Origin: Auanema rhodensis
Lineage: Eukaryota; Nematoda; Chromadorea; Rhabditida; Rhabditidae
Direction: 5' to 3'
Assembly (NCBI GenBank): GCA_964057225.1
Contig: CAXKVF010000074.1
Span: 186,001 to 250,000, forward strand
Length of the DNA: 64,000 nucleotides
Part shown: in pieces, positions 37,316 through 51,900 of the stretch
Numbering within the stretch: position 1 is the first letter of the stretch
How the letters are laid out: each line of letters opens with the position of its first letter
Translations under genes and position numbers: made by a program
The notes under the pieces: generated by a model
The model's input: only the letters and a program-made list of their open reading frames with translations
The model's database searches: none
What the model was told of the DNA's origin: nothing

Positions 37316-39075
37316 ATTAGATTCCCCATGTCCATATTAGTCTAAAAACAAATTTTTATTGATATTGCTTCATGGTAACCATGACTTTGAAATTTACGTG
37401 AACTTTAATTTATGCTAATTAAATGTACACGTGATGTGCACTTGGTATGTAACTCGCTTCAGGTGAAAGATAAAGAGATGCGGTTTTCAAAATTAGATTC
37501 CCCATGTCCATATTAGTCTAAAAACAAATTTTTATTGATATTGGTTCATGGTAACCATGACTTTGAATTTTACGTGAACTTTAATTTATGCTAATTAAAT
37601 GTACACGTGATGTGCACTTGGTATGTAACTCGCTTCACGTGAAAGATAAAGAAATGCGGTTTTCAAAATTAGATTCCCCATGTCCATATTAGTCTAAAAA
37701 CAAATTTTTATTGATATTGGTTCATGGTAACCATGACTTTGAAATTTACGTGAACTTTAATTTATGCTAATTAAATGTACACGTGATGTGCACTTGGTAT
37801 GTAACTCGCTTCACGTGAAAGATAAAGAGATGCGGTTTTCAAAATTAGATTCCCCATGTCCATATTAGTCTAAAAACAAATTTTTATTGATATTGGTGCA
37901 TGGTAACCATGACTTTGAAATTTACGTGAACTTTAATTTATGCTAATTAAATGTACACGTGATGTGCACTTGGTATGTAACTCGCTTCACGTGAAAGATA
38001 AAGAGATGCGGTTTTCAAAATTAGATTCCCCATGTCCATATTAGTCTAAAAACAAATTTTTATTGATATTGGTGCATGGTAACCATGACTTTGAAATTTA
38101 CGTGAACTTTAATTTATGCTAATTAAATGTACACGTGATGTGCACTTGGTATGTAACTCGCTTCACGTGAAAGATGAAGAGATGCGGTTTTCAAAATTAG
38201 ATTCCCCATGTCCATATTAGTCTAAAAACAAATTTTTATTGATATTGCTTCATGGTAACCATGACTTTGAAATTTACGTGAACTTTAATTTATGCTAATT
38301 AAATGTACACGTGATGTGCACTTGGTATGTAACTCGCTTCACGTGAAAGATAAAGAGATGCGGTTTTCAAAATTAGATTCCCCATGTCCATATTAGTCTA
38401 AAAACAAATTTTTATTGATATTGGTTCATGGTAACCATGACTTTGAATTTTACGTGAACTTTAATTTATGCTAATTAAATGTACACGTGATGTGCACTTG
38501 GTATGTAACTCGCTTCACGTGAAAGATAAAGAAATGCGGTTTTCAAAATTAGATTCCCCATGTCCATATTAGTCTAAAAACAAATTTTTATTGATATTGG
38601 TTCATGGTAACCATGACTTTGAAATTTACGTGAACTTTAATTTATGCTAATTAAATGTACACGTGATGTGCACTTGGTATGTAACTCGCTTCACGTGAAA
38701 GATAAAGAGATGCGGTTTTCAAAATTAGATTCCCCATGTCCATATTAGTCTAAAAACAAATTTTTATTGATATTGCTTCATGGTAACCATGACTTTGAAA
38801 TTTACGTGAACTTTAATTTATGCTAATTAAATGTACACGTGATGTGCACTTGGTATGTAACTCGCTTCAGGTGAAAGATAAAGAGATGCGGTTTTCAAAA
38901 TTAGATTCCCCATGTCCATATTAGTCTAAAAACAAATTTTTATTGATATTGGTTCATGGTAACCATGACTTTGAATTTTACGTGAACTTTAATTTATGCT
39001 AATTAAATGTACACGTGATGTGCACTTGGTATGTAACTCGCTTCACGTGAAAGATGAAGAGATGCGGTTTTCAAA
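36084..39075 (+). repeat. Local expansion of a triplet: gcttc / A77T with G162A / plain
   Basis: The ordered triplet gcttc, A77T with G162A, plain starts at m206, m210, m213, m218 and later at m223, m226, m267, m271, m287, m291, m299, m303 and m306. The gcttc member alternates between a form with C147G (ttcaggtg) and one without. A ggtgc-gatgaag monomer often separates the pairs. The spacing within 36084-39075 is irregular (4, 3, 5 and 3 monomers), suggesting several small gains and losses. Confidence 0.8.
38900..39075 (+). repeat. Hybrid monomer m222: left part A77T type, right part gatgaag type
   Basis: Every other A77T monomer of this neighbourhood ends in G162A (aaagaaatg), and gatgaag normally ends a ggtgc monomer here. 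m222 has gaatttt on the left and gatgaag with a consensus agatgcgg on the right, and is followed by gcttc. This equals joining the left part of m207 to the right part of m209, deleting two monomers while keeping 176 bp. The breakpoint lies between monomer positions 78 and 156. Confidence 0.75.
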
Positions 39076-40307
39076 ATTAGATTCCCCATGTCCATATTAG
39101 TCTAAAAACAAATTTTTATTGATATTGCTTCATGGTAACCATGACTTTGAAATTTACGTGAACTTTAATTTATGCTAATTAAATGTACACGTGATGTGCA
39201 CTTGGTATGTAACTCGCTTCACGTGAAAGATAAAGAGATGCGGTTTTCAAAATTAGATTCCCCATGTCCATATTAGTCTAAAAACAAATTTTTATTGATA
39301 TTGGTTCATGGTAACCATGACTTTGAATTTTACGTGAACTTTAATTTATGCTAATTAAATGTACACGTGATGTGCACTTGGTATGTAACTCGCTTCACGT
39401 GAAAGATAAAGAAATGCGGTTTTCAAAATTAGATTCCCCATGTCCATATTAGTCTAAAAACAAATTTTTATTGATATTGGTTCATGGTAACCATGACTTT
39501 GAAATTTACGTGAACTTTAATTTATGCTAATTAAATGTACACGTGATGTGCACTTGGTATGTAACTCGCTTCACGTGAAAGATAAAGAGATGCGGTTTTC
39601 AAAATTAGATTCCCCATGTCCATATTAGTCTAAAAACAAATTTTTATTGATATTGCTTCATGGTAACCATGACTTTGAAATTTACGTGAACTTTAATTTA
39701 TGCTAATTAAATGTACACGTGATGTGCACTTGGTATGTAACTCGCTTCAGGTGAAAGATAAAGAGATGCGGTTTTCAAAATTAGATTCCCCATGTCCATA
39801 TTAGTCTAAAAACAAATTTTTATTGATATTGGTTCATGGTAACCATGACTTTGAATTTTACGTGAACTTTAATTTATGCTAATTAAATGTACACGTGATG
39901 TGCACTTGGTATGTAACTCGCTTCACGTGAAAGATAAAGAAATGCGGTTTTCAAAATTAGATTCCCCATGTCCATATTAGTCTAAAAACAAATTTTTATT
40001 GATATTGGTTCATGGTAACCATGACTTTGAAATTTACGTGAACTTTAATTTATGCTAATTAAATGTACACGTGATGTGCACTTGGTATGTAACTCGCTTC
40101 ACGTGAAAGATAAAGAGATGCGGTTTTCAAAATTAGATTCCCCATGTCCATATTAGTCTAAAAACAAATTTTTATTGATATTGGTGCATGGTAACCATGA
40201 CTTTGAAATTTACGTGAACTTTAATTTATGCTAATTAAATGTACACGTGATGTGCACTTGGTATGTAACTCGCTTCACGTGAAAGATGAAGAGATGCGGT
40301 TTTCAAA

Positions 40308-40473
40308 ATTAGATTCCCCATGTCCATATTAGTCTAAAAACAAATTTTTATTGATATTGCTTCATGGTAACCATGACTTTGAAATTTACGTGAACTTTAA
40401 TTTATGCTAATTAAATGTACACGTTGGTATGTAACTCGCTTCACGTGAAAGATAAAGAGATGCGGTTTACAAA
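40308..40473 (+). repeat. 166-bp monomer with a 10-bp deletion (m230)
   Basis: After gtacacgt the sequence goes directly to tggtatgtaac, losing ten bases around the gtgcac site at monomer 121-126 and one CACGTG. The deleted stretch is flanked by short similarity (cgtgatgtgcacttgg contains two possible gt-tg join points), so slippage is plausible. The same deletion and the linked ggtttacaaaa occur in 54377-54542. Confidence 0.95.
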
Positions 40474-43465
40474 ATTAGATTCCCCATGTCCATATTAGTC
40501 TAAAAACAAATTTTTATTGATATTGGTTCATGGTAACCATGACTTTGAAATTTACGTGAACTTTAATTTATGCTAATTAAATGTACACGTGATGTGCACT
40601 TGGTATGTAACTCGCTTCACGTGAAAGATAAAGAGATGCGGTTTTCAAAATTAGATTCCCCATGTCCATATTAGTCTAAAAACAAATTTTTATTGATATT
40701 GGTGCATGGTAACCATGACTTTGAAATTTACGTGAACTTTAATTTATGCTAATTAAATGTACACGTGATGTGCACTTGGTATGTAACTCGCTTCACGTGA
40801 AAGATGAAGAGATGCGGTTTTCAAAATTAGATTCCCCATGTCCATATTAGTCTAAAAACAAATTTTTATTGATATTGGTTCATGGTAACCATGACTTTGA
40901 AATTTACGTGAACTTTAATTTATGCTAATTAAATGTACACGTGATGTGCACTTGGTATGTAACTCGCTTCACGTGAAAGATAAAGAGATGCGGTTTTCAA
41001 AATTAGATTCCCCATGTCCATATTAGTCTAAAAACAAATTTTTATTGATATTAGTTCATGGTAACCATGACTTTGAAATATACGTGAACTTTAATTTATG
41101 CTAATTAAATGTACACGTGATGTGCACTTGGTATGTAACTCGCTTCACGTGAAAGATAAAGAGATGCGGTTTTCAAAATTAGATTCCCCATGTCCATATT
41201 AGTCTAAAAACAAATTTTTATTGATATTGGTTCATGGTAACCATGACTTTGAAATTTACGTGAACTTTAATTTATGCTAATTAAATGTACACGTGATGTG
41301 CACTTGGTATGTAACTCGCTTCACGTGAAAGATAAAGAGATGCGGTTTTCAAAATTAGATTCCCCATGTCCATATTAGTCTAAAAACAAATTCTTATTGA
41401 TATTGGTGCATGGTAACCATGACTTTGAAATTTACGTGAACTTTAATTTATGCTAATTAAATGTACACGTGATGTGCACTTGGTATGTAACTCGCTTCAC
41501 GTGAAAGATGAAGAGATGCGGTTTTCAAAATTAGATTCCCCATGTCCATATTAGTCTAAAAACAAATTTTTATTGATATTGGTTCATGGTAACCATGACT
41601 TTGAAATTTACGTGAACTTCAATTTATGCTAATTAAATGTACACGTGATGTGCACTTGGTATGTAACTCGCTTCACGTGAAAGATAAAGAGATGCGGTTT
41701 TCAAAATTAGATTCCCCATGTCCATATTAGTCTAAAAACAAATTTTTATTGATATTAGTTCATGGTAACCATGACTTTGAAATATACGTGAACTTTAATT
41801 TATGCTAATTAAATGTACACGTGATGTGCACTTGGTATGTAACTCGCTTCACGTGAAAGATAAAGAGATGCGGTTTTCAAAATTAGATTCCCCATGTCCA
41901 TATTAGTCTAAAAACAAATTTTTATTGATATTGCTTCATGGTAACCATGACTTTGAAATATACGTGAACTTTAATTTATGCTAATTAAATGTACACGTGA
42001 TGTGCACTTGGTATGTAACTCGCTTCACGTGAAAGATAAAGAGATGCGGTTTTCAAAATTAGATTCCCCCTGTCCATATTAGTCTAAAAACAAATTTTTA
42101 TTGATATTGGTTCATGGTAACCATGACTTTGAAATTTACGTGAACTTTAATTTATGCTAATTAAATGTACACGTGATGTGCACTTGGTATGTAACTCGCT
42201 TCACGTGAAAGATAAAGAGATGCGGTTTTCAAAATTAGATTCCCCATGTCCATATTAGTCTAAAAACAAATTTTTATTGATATTAGTTCATGGTAACCAT
42301 GACTTTGAAATATACGTGAACTTTAATTTATGCTAATTAAATGTACACGTGATGTGCACTTGGTATGTAACTCGCTTCACGTGAAAGATAAAGAGATGCG
42401 GTTTTCAAAATTAGATTCCCCATGTCCATATTAGTCTAAAAACAAATTTTTATTGATATTGCTTCATGGTAACCATGACTTTGAAATTTACGTGAACTTT
42501 AATTTATGCTAATTAAATGTACACGTGATGTGCACTTGGTATGTAACTCGCTTCACGTGAAAGATAAAGAGATGCGGTTTTCAAAATTAGATTCCCCATG
42601 TCCATATTAGTCTAAAAACAAATTTTTATTGATGTTGGTGCATGGTAACCATGACTTTGAAATTTACGTGAACTTTAATTTATGCTAATTAAATGTACAC
42701 GTGATGTGCACTTGGTATGTAACTCGCTTCACGTGAAAGATGAAGAGATGCGGTTTTCAAAATTAGATTCCCCAAGTCCATATTAGTCTAAAAACAAATT
42801 TTTATTGATATTGCTTCATGGTAACCATGACTTTGAAATTTACGTGAACTTTAATTTATGCTAATTAAATGTACACGTGATGTGCACTTGGTGTGTAACT
42901 CGCTTCACGTGAAAGATAAAAAGATGCGGTTTTCAAAATTAGATTCCCCATGTCCATATTAGTCTAAAAACAAATTTTTATTGATATTGGTGCATGGTAA
43001 CCATGACTTTGAAATTTACGTGAACTTTAATTTATGCTAATTAAATGTACACGTGATGTGCACTTGGTATGTAACTCGCTTCACGTGAAAGATAAAGAGA
43101 TGCGGTTTTCAAAATTAGATTCCCCATGTCCATATTAGTCTAAAAAAAAATTTTTATTGATATTGGTTCATGGTAACCATGACTTTGAAATTTACGTGAA
43201 CTTTAATTTATGCTAATTAAATGTACACGTGATGTGCACTTGGTATGTAACTCGCTTCACGTGAAAGATAAAGAGATGCGGTTTTCAAAATTAGATTCCC
43301 CATGTCCATATTAGTCTAAAAACAAATTTTTATTGATATTGGTGCATGGTAACCATGACTTTGAAATTTACGTGAACTTTAATTTATGCTAATTAAATGT
43401 ACACGTGATGTGCACTTGGTATGTAACTCGCTTCACGTGAAAGATAAAGAGATGCGGTTTTCAAA

Positions 43466-43640
43466 ATTAGATTCCCCATGTCCATATTAGTCTAAAACAA
43501 ATTTTTATTGATATTGGTGCATGGTAACCATGACTTTGAAATTTACGTGAACTTTAATTTATGCTAATTAAATGTACACGTGATGTGCACTTGGTATGTA
43601 ACTCGCTTCACGTGAAAGATAAAGAGATGCGGTTTTCAAA
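43466..43640 (+). repeat. 175-bp monomer with a 1-bp A-tract deletion (m248)
   Basis: The A5 tract at monomer 29-33 is shortened by one (gtctaaaacaaa near 43490). The paralogous m328 (57535) has the normal tract. It is the only length change of this kind in the window, and either a true homopolymer slip or a residual sequencing error. Confidence 0.85.
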
Positions 43641-43992
43641 ATTAGATTCCCCATGTCCATATTAGTCTAAAAACAAATTTTTATTGATATTGGTTCATGG
43701 TAACCATGACTTTGAAATTTACGTGAACTTTAATTTATGCTAATTAAATGTACACGTGATGTGCACTTGGTATGTAACTCGCTTCACGTGAAAGATAAAG
43801 AGATGCGGTTTTCAAAATTAGATTCCCCATGTCCATATTAGTCTAAAAACAAATTTTTATTGATATTGGTGCATGGTAACCATGACTTTGAAATTTACGT
43901 GAACTTTAATTTATGCTAATTAAATGTACACGTGATGTGCACTTGGTATGTAACTCGCTTCACGTGAAAGATAAAGAGATGCGGTTTTCAAA

Positions 43993-44344
43993 ATTAGATT
44001 CCCCATGTCCATATTAGTCTAAAAACAAATTTTTATTGATATTGCTTCATGGTAACCATGACTTTGAAATTTACGTGAACTTTAATTTATGCTAATTAAA
44101 TGTACACGTGATGTGCACTTGGTATGTAACTCGCTTCACGTGAAAGATAAAGAGATGCGGTTTTCAAAATTAGATTCCCCATGTCCATATTAGTCTAAAA
44201 ACAAATTTTTATTGATATTGGTTCATGGTAACCATGACTTTGAAATTTACGTGAACTTTAATTTATGCTAATTAAATGTACACGTGATGTGCACTTGGTA
44301 TGTAACTCGCTTCACGTGAAAGATAAAGAGATGCGGTTTTCAAA
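43993..44344 (+). repeat. Junction monomers between two duplicated blocks
   Basis: m251 (gcttc) and m252 (plain) lie between the end of the 28-mer copy and the start of the 21-mer copy. Neither is shared with the neighbours of the other copies: m331 follows the 28-mer at 58063 and m191 precedes the 21-mer at 33444. They therefore mark a junction made by duplication. Confidence 0.7.
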
Positions 44345-47300
44345 ATTAGATTCCCCATGTCCATATTAGTCTAAAAACAAATTTTTATTGATATTAGTTC
44401 ATGGTAACCATGACTTTGAAATTTACGTGAACTTTAATTTATGCTAATTAAATGTACACGTGATGTGCACTTGGTATGTAACTCGCTTCACGTGAAAGAT
44501 AAAGAGATGCGGTTTTCAAAATTAGATTCCCCATGTCCATATTAGTCTAAAAACAAATTTTTATTGATATTGGTTCATGGTAACCATGACTTTGAAATTT
44601 ACGTGAACTTTAATTTATGCTAATTAAATGTACACGTGATGTGCACTTGGTATGTAACTCGCTTCACGTGAAAGATAAAGAGATGCGGTTTTCAAAATTA
44701 GATTCCCCATGTCCATATTAGTCTAAAAACAAATTTTTATTGATATTGGTTCATGGTAACCATGACTTTGAAATTTACGTGAACTTTAATTTATGCTAAT
44801 TAAATGTACACGTGATGTGCACTTGGTATGTAACTCGCTTCACGTAAAAGAAAAAGAGATGCGGTTTTCAAAATTAGATTCCCCATGTCCATATTAGTCT
44901 AAAAACAAATTTTTATTGATATTGGTTCATGGTAACCATGACTTTGAAATTTACGTGAACTTTAATTTATGCTAATTAAATGTACACGTGATGTGCACTT
45001 GGTATGTAACTCGCTTCACGTGAAAGATAAAGAGATGCGGTTTTCAAAATTAGATTCCCCATGTCCATATTAGTCTAAAAACAAATTTTTATTGATATTG
45101 GTTCATGGTAACCATGACTTTGAAATTTACGTGAACTTTAATTTATGCTAATTAAATGTACACGTGATGTGCACTTGGTATGTAACTCGCTTCACGTGAA
45201 AGAAAAAGAGATGCGGTTTTCAAAATTAGATTCCCCATGTCCATATTAGTCTAAAAACAAATTTTTATTGATATTGGTTCATGGTAACCATGACTTTGAA
45301 ATTTATGTGAACTTTAATTTATGCTAATTAAATGTACACGTGATGTGCACTTGGTATGTAACTCGCTTCACGTGAAAGAAAAAGAGATGCGGTTTTCAAA
45401 ATTAGATTCCCCATGTCCATATTAGTCTAAAAACAAATTTTTATTGATATTGGTTCATGGTAACCATGACTTTGAAATTTACGTGAACTTTAATTTATGC
45501 TAATTAAATGTACACGTGATGTGCACTTGGTATGTAACTCGCTTCACGTGAAAGATAAAGAGATGCGGTTTTCAAAATTAGATTCCCCATGTCCATATTA
45601 GTCTAAAAACAAATTTTTATTGATATTGGTGCATGGTAACCATGACTTTGAAATTTACGTGAACTTTAATTTATGCTAATTAAATGTACACGTGATGTGC
45701 ACATGGTATGTAACTCGCTTCACGTGAAAGATGAAGAGATGCGGTTTTCAAAATTAGATTCCCCATGTCCATATTAGTCTAAAAACGAATTTTTATTGAT
45801 ATTGGTTCATGGTAACCATGACTTTGAAATTTACGTGAACTTTAATTTATGCTAATTAAATGTACACGTGATGTGCACTTGGTATGTAACTCGCTTCACG
45901 TGAAAGATAAAGAGATGCGGTTTTCAAAATTAGATTCCCCATGTCCATATTAGTCTAAAAACAAATTTTTATTGATATTGGTTCATGGTAACCATGACTT
46001 TGAATTTTACGTGAACTTTAATTTATGCTAATTAAATGTACACGTGATGTGCACTTGGTATGTAACTCGCTTCACGTAAAAGATAAAGAGATGCGGTTTT
46101 CAAAATTAGATTCCCCATGTCCATATTAGTCTAAAAACAAATTTTTATTGATATTGCTTCATGGTAACCATGACTTTGAAATTTACGTGAACTTTAATTT
46201 ATGCTAATTAAATGTACACGTGATGTGCACTTGGTATGTAACTCGCTTCACGTGAAAGATAAAGAGATGCGGTTTTCAAAATTAGATTCCCCATGTCCAT
46301 ATTAGTCTAAAAACAAATTTTTATTGATATTGGTTCATGGTAACCATGACTTTGAAATTTACGTGAACTTTAATTTATGCTAATTAAATGTACACGTGAT
46401 GTGCACTTGGTATGTAACTCGCTTCACGTGAAAGATAAAGAGATGCGGTTTTCAAAATTAGATTCCCCATGTCCATATTAGTCTAAAAACAAATTTTTAT
46501 TGATATTGGTGCATGGTAACCATGACTTTGAAATTTACGTGAACTTTAATTTATGCTAATTAAATGTACACGTGATGTGCACTTGGTATGTAACTCGCTT
46601 CACGTGAAAGATGAAGAGATGCGGTTTTCAAAATTAGATTCCCCATGTCCATATTAGTCTAAAAACAAATTTTTATTGATATTGGTTCATGGTAACCAAG
46701 ACTTTGAAATTTACGTGAACTTTAATTTATGCTAATTAAATGTACACGTGATGTGCACTTGGTATGTAACTCGCTTCACGTGAAAGATAAAGAGATGCGG
46801 TTTTCAAAATTAGATTCCCCATGTCCATATTAGTCTAAAAACAAATTTTTATTGATATTGCTTCATGGTAACCATGACTTTGAAATTTACGTGAACTTTA
46901 ATTTATGCTAATTAAATGTACACGTGATGTGCACTTGGTATGTAACTCGCTTCAGGTGAAAGATAAAGAGATGCGGTTTTCAAAATTAGATTCCCCATGT
47001 CCATATTAGTCTAAAAACAAATTTTTATTGATATTGGTTCATGGTAACCATGACTTTGAATTTTACGTGAACTTTAATTTATGCTAATTAAATGTACACG
47101 TGATGTGCACTTGGTATGTAACTCGCTTCACGTGAAAGATAAAGAAATGCGGTTTTCAAAATTAGATTCCCCATGTCCATATTAGTCTAAAAACAAATTT
47201 TTATTGATATTGGTTCATGGTAACCATGACTTTGAAATTTACGTGAACTTTAATTTATGCTAATTAAATGTACACGTGATGTGCACTTGGTATGTAACTC

Positions 47301-48040
47301 GCTTCACGTGAAAGATAAAGAGATGCGGTTTTCAAAATTAGATTCCCCATGTCCATATTAGTCTAAAAACAAATTTTTATTGATATTGGTGCATGGTAAC
47401 CATGACTTTGAAATTTACGTGAACTTTAATTTATGCTAATTAAATGTACACGTGATGTGCACTTGGTATGTAACTCGCTTCACGTGAAAGATGAAGAGAT
47501 GCGGTTTTCAAAATTAGATTCCCCATGTCCATATTAGTCTAAAAACAAATTTTTATTGATATTGCTTCATGGTAACCATGACTTTGAAATTTACGTGAAC
47601 TTTAATTTATGCTAATTAAATGTACACGTGATGTGCACTTGGTATGTAACTCGCTTCACGTGAAAGATAAAGAGATGCGGTTTTCAAAATTAGATTCCCC
47701 ATGTCCATATTAGTCTAAAAACAAATTTTTATTGATATTGGTTCATGGTAACCATGACTTTGAATTTTACGTGAACTTTAATTTATGCTAATTAAATGTA
47801 CACGTGATGTGCACTTGGTATGTAACTCGCTTCACGTGAAAGATAAAGAAATGCGGTTTTCAAAATTAGATTCCCCATGTCCATATTAGTCTAAAAACAA
47901 ATTTTTATTGATATTGGTTCATGGTAACCATGACTTTGAAATTTACGTGAACTTTAATTTATGCTAATTAAATGTACACGTGATGTGCACTTGGTATGTA
48001 ACTCGCTTCACGTGAAAGATAAAGAGATGCGGTTTTCAAA
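44345..48040 (+). repeat. 21-monomer block (3696 bp), copy 2
   Basis: m253-m273 repeat m192-m212 with all markers, including A35G (45786), T127A (acatgg), C82T and T67A. Distance is 10725 bp, which is 61 monomers less the 10-bp and 1-bp deletions in between. From m259 on, this copy is also the first part of the 20-monomer tandem at 45401. Confidence 0.92.
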
Positions 48041-48920
48041 ATTAGATTCCCCATGTCCATATTAGTCTAAAAACAAATTTTTATTGATATTGGTTCATGG
48101 TAACCATGACTTTGAATTTTACGTGAACTTTAATTTATGCTAATTAAATGTACACGTGATGTGCACTTGGTATGTAACTCGCTTCACGTAAAAGATAAAG
48201 AGATGCGGTTTTCAAAATTAGATTCCCCATGTCCATATTAGTCTAAAAACAAATTTTTATTGATATTGCTTCATGGTAACCATGACTTTGAAATTTACGT
48301 GAACTTTAATTTATGCTAATTAAATGTACACGTGATGTGCACTTGGTATGTAACTCGCTTCACGTGAAAGATAAAGAGATGCGGTTTTCAAAATTAGATT
48401 CCCCATGTCCATATTAGTCTAAAAACAAATTTTTATTGATATTGGTTCATGGTAACCATGACTTTGAAATTTACGTGAACTTTAATTTATGCTAATTAAA
48501 TGTACACGTGATGTGCACTTGGTATGTAACTCGCTTCACGTGAAAGATAAAGAGATGCGGTTTTCAAAATTAGATTCCCCATGTCCATATTAGTCTAAAA
48601 ACAAATTTTTATTGATATTGGTGCATGGTAACCATGACTTTGAAATTTACGTGAACTTTAATTTATGCTAATTAAATGTACACGTGATGTGCACTTGGTA
48701 TGTAACTCGCTTCACGTGAAAGATAAAGAGATGCGGTTTTCAAAATTAGATTCCCCATGTCCATATTAGTCTAAAAACAAATTTTTATTGATATTGGTTC
48801 ATGGTAACCAAGACTTTGAAATTTACGTGAACTTTAATTTATGCTAATTAAATGTACACGTGATGTGCACTTGGTATGTAACTCGCTTCACGTGAAAGAT
48901 AAAGAGATGCGGTTTTCAAA
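45401..48920 (+). repeat. 20-monomer HOR (3520 bp), copy 1
   Basis: m259-m278: plain; ggtgc with T127A; A35G; then a 12-monomer unit (45929-48040) from A77T with G150A to a plain monomer; then the first five monomers of that unit again (48041-48920), ending in T67A. The adjacent copy follows without a gap. Confidence 0.93.
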
Positions 48921-51900
48921 ATTAGATTCCCCATGTCCATATTAGTCTAAAAACAAATTTTTATTGATATTGGTTCATGGTAACCATGACTTTGAAATTT
49001 ACGTGAACTTTAATTTATGCTAATTAAATGTACACGTGATGTGCACTTGGTATGTAACTCGCTTCACGTGAAAGATAAAGAGATGCGGTTTTCAAAATTA
49101 GATTCCCCATGTCCATATTAGTCTAAAAACAAATTTTTATTGATATTGGTGCATGGTAACCATGACTTTGAAATTTACGTGAACTTTAATTTATGCTAAT
49201 TAAATGTACACGTGATGTGCACATGGTATGTAACTCGCTTCACGTGAAAGATGAAGAGATGCGGTTTTCAAAATTAGATTCCCCATGTCCATATTAGTCT
49301 AAAAACGAATTTTTATTGATATTGGTTCATGGTAACCATGACTTTGAAATTTACGTGAACTTTAATTTATGCTAATTAAATGTACACGTGATGTGCACTT
49401 GGTATGTAACTCGCTTCACGTGAAAGATAAAGAGATGCGGTTTTCAAAATTAGATTCCCCATGTCCATATTAGTCTAAAAACAAATTTTTATTGATATTG
49501 GTTCATGGTAACCATGACTTTGAATTTTACGTGAACTTTAATTTATGCTAATTAAATGTACACGTGATGTGCACTTGGTATGTAACTCGCTTCACGTAAA
49601 AGATAAAGAGATGCGGTTTTCAAAATTAGATTCCCCATGTCCATATTAGTCTAAAAACAAATTTTTATTGATATTGCTTCATGGTAACCATGACTTTGAA
49701 ATTTACGTGAACTTTAATTTATGCTAATTAAATGTACACGTGATGTGCACTTGGTATGTAACTCGCTTCACGTGAAAGATAAAGAGATGCGGTTTTCAAA
49801 ATTAGATTCCCCATGTCCATATTAGTCTAAAAACAAATTTTTATTGATATTGGTTCATGGTAACCATGACTTTGAAATTTACGTGAACTTTAATTTATGC
49901 TAATTAAATGTACACGTGATGTGCACTTGGTATGTAACTCGCTTCACGTGAAAGATAAAGAGATGCGGTTTTCAAAATTAGATTCCCCATGTCCATATTA
50001 GTCTAAAAACAAATTTTTATTGATATTGGTGCATGGTAACCATGACTTTGAAATTTACGTGAACTTTAATTTATGCTAATTAAATGTACACGTGATGTGC
50101 ACTTGGTATGTAACTCGCTTCACGTGAAAGATGAAGAGATGCGGTTTTCAAAATTAGATTCCCCATGTCCATATTAGTCTAAAAACAAATTTTTATTGAT
50201 ATTGGTTCATGGTAACCAAGACTTTGAAATTTACGTGAACTTTAATTTATGCTAATTAAATGTACACGTGATGTGCACTTGGTATGTAACTCGCTTCACG
50301 TGAAAGATAAAGAGATGCGGTTTTCAAAATTAGATTCCCCATGTCCATATTAGTCTAAAAACAAATTTTTATTGATATTGCTTCATGGTAACCATGACTT
50401 TGAAATTTACGTGAACTTTAATTTATGCTAATTAAATGTACACGTGATGTGCACTTGGTATGTAACTCGCTTCAGGTGAAAGATAAAGAGATGCGGTTTT
50501 CAAAATTAGATTCCCCATGTCCATATTAGTCTAAAAACAAATTTTTATTGATATTGGTTCATGGTAACCATGACTTTGAATTTTACGTGAACTTTAATTT
50601 ATGCTAATTAAATGTACACGTGATGTGCACTTGGTATGTAACTCGCTTCACGTGAAAGATAAAGAAATGCGGTTTTCAAAATTAGATTCCCCATGTCCAT
50701 ATTAGTCTAAAAACAAATTTTTATTGATATTGGTTCATGGTAACCATGACTTTGAAATTTACGTGAACTTTAATTTATGCTAATTAAATGTACACGTGAT
50801 GTGCACTTGGTATGTAACTCGCTTCACGTGAAAGATAAAGAGATGCGGTTTTCAAAATTAGATTCCCCATGTCCATATTAGTCTAAAAACAAATTTTTAT
50901 TGATATTGGTGCATGGTAACCATGACTTTGAAATTTACGTGAACTTTAATTTATGCTAATTAAATGTACACGTGATGTGCACTTGGTATGTAACTCGCTT
51001 CACGTGAAAGATGAAGAGATGCGGTTTTCAAAATTAGATTCCCCATGTCCATATTAGTCTAAAAACAAATTTTTATTGATATTGCTTCATGGTAACCATG
51101 ACTTTGAAATTTACGTGAACTTTAATTTATGCTAATTAAATGTACACGTGATGTGCACTTGGTATGTAACTCGCTTCACGTGAAAGATAAAGAGATGCGG
51201 TTTTCAAAATTAGATTCCCCATGTCCATATTAGTCTAAAAACAAATTTTTATTGATATTGGTTCATGGTAACCATGACTTTGAATTTTACGTGAACTTTA
51301 ATTTATGCTAATTAAATGTACACGTGATGTGCACTTGGTATGTAACTCGCTTCACGTGAAAGATAAAGAAATGCGGTTTTCAAAATTAGATTCCCCATGT
51401 CCATATTAGTCTAAAAACAAATTTTTATTGATATTGGTTCATGGTAACCATGACTTTGAAATTTACGTGAACTTTAATTTATGCTAATTAAATGTACACG
51501 TGATGTGCACTTGGTATGTAACTCGCTTCACGTGAAAGATAAAGAGATGCGGTTTTCAAAATTAGATTCCCCATGTCCATATTAGTCTAAAAACAAATTT
51601 TTATTGATATTGGTTCATGGTAACCATGACTTTGAATTTTACGTGAACTTTAATTTATGCTAATTAAATGTACACGTGATGTGCACTTGGTATGTAACTC
51701 GCTTCACGTAAAAGATAAAGAGATGCGGTTTTCAAAATTAGATTCCCCATGTCCATATTAGTCTAAAAACAAATTTTTATTGATATTGCTTCATGGTAAC
51801 CATGACTTTGAAATTTACGTGAACTTTAATTTATGCTAATTAAATGTACACGTGATGTGCACTTGGTATGTAACTCGCTTCACGTGAAAGATAAAGAGAT

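Larger units (their letters stand above)
39076..43992 (+). repeat. 28-monomer block (4917 bp), copy 1
   Basis: m223-m250 match m303-m330 (53145-58062), 80 monomers away. Shared rare markers: the 10-bp deletion in m230; ggtttacaaaa at its end; T40C (aaattcttatt) in m236; T91C in m237; T79A (gaaatatac) in m234, m238, m239 and m241; A13C in m240; T14A (ccccaagtcc) with A132G and G160A in m244; C34A in m246. Private to this copy are gatgttgg near 42633 and the 1-bp deletion in m248, which explain the 4917 against 4918 bp. Confidence 0.93.

Noticed and set aside
40308-40473. Transposon or target-site duplication at the 10-bp deletion
   Set aside because: Nothing is inserted and no duplication flanks the site. 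Simple deletion within short similarity explains it.
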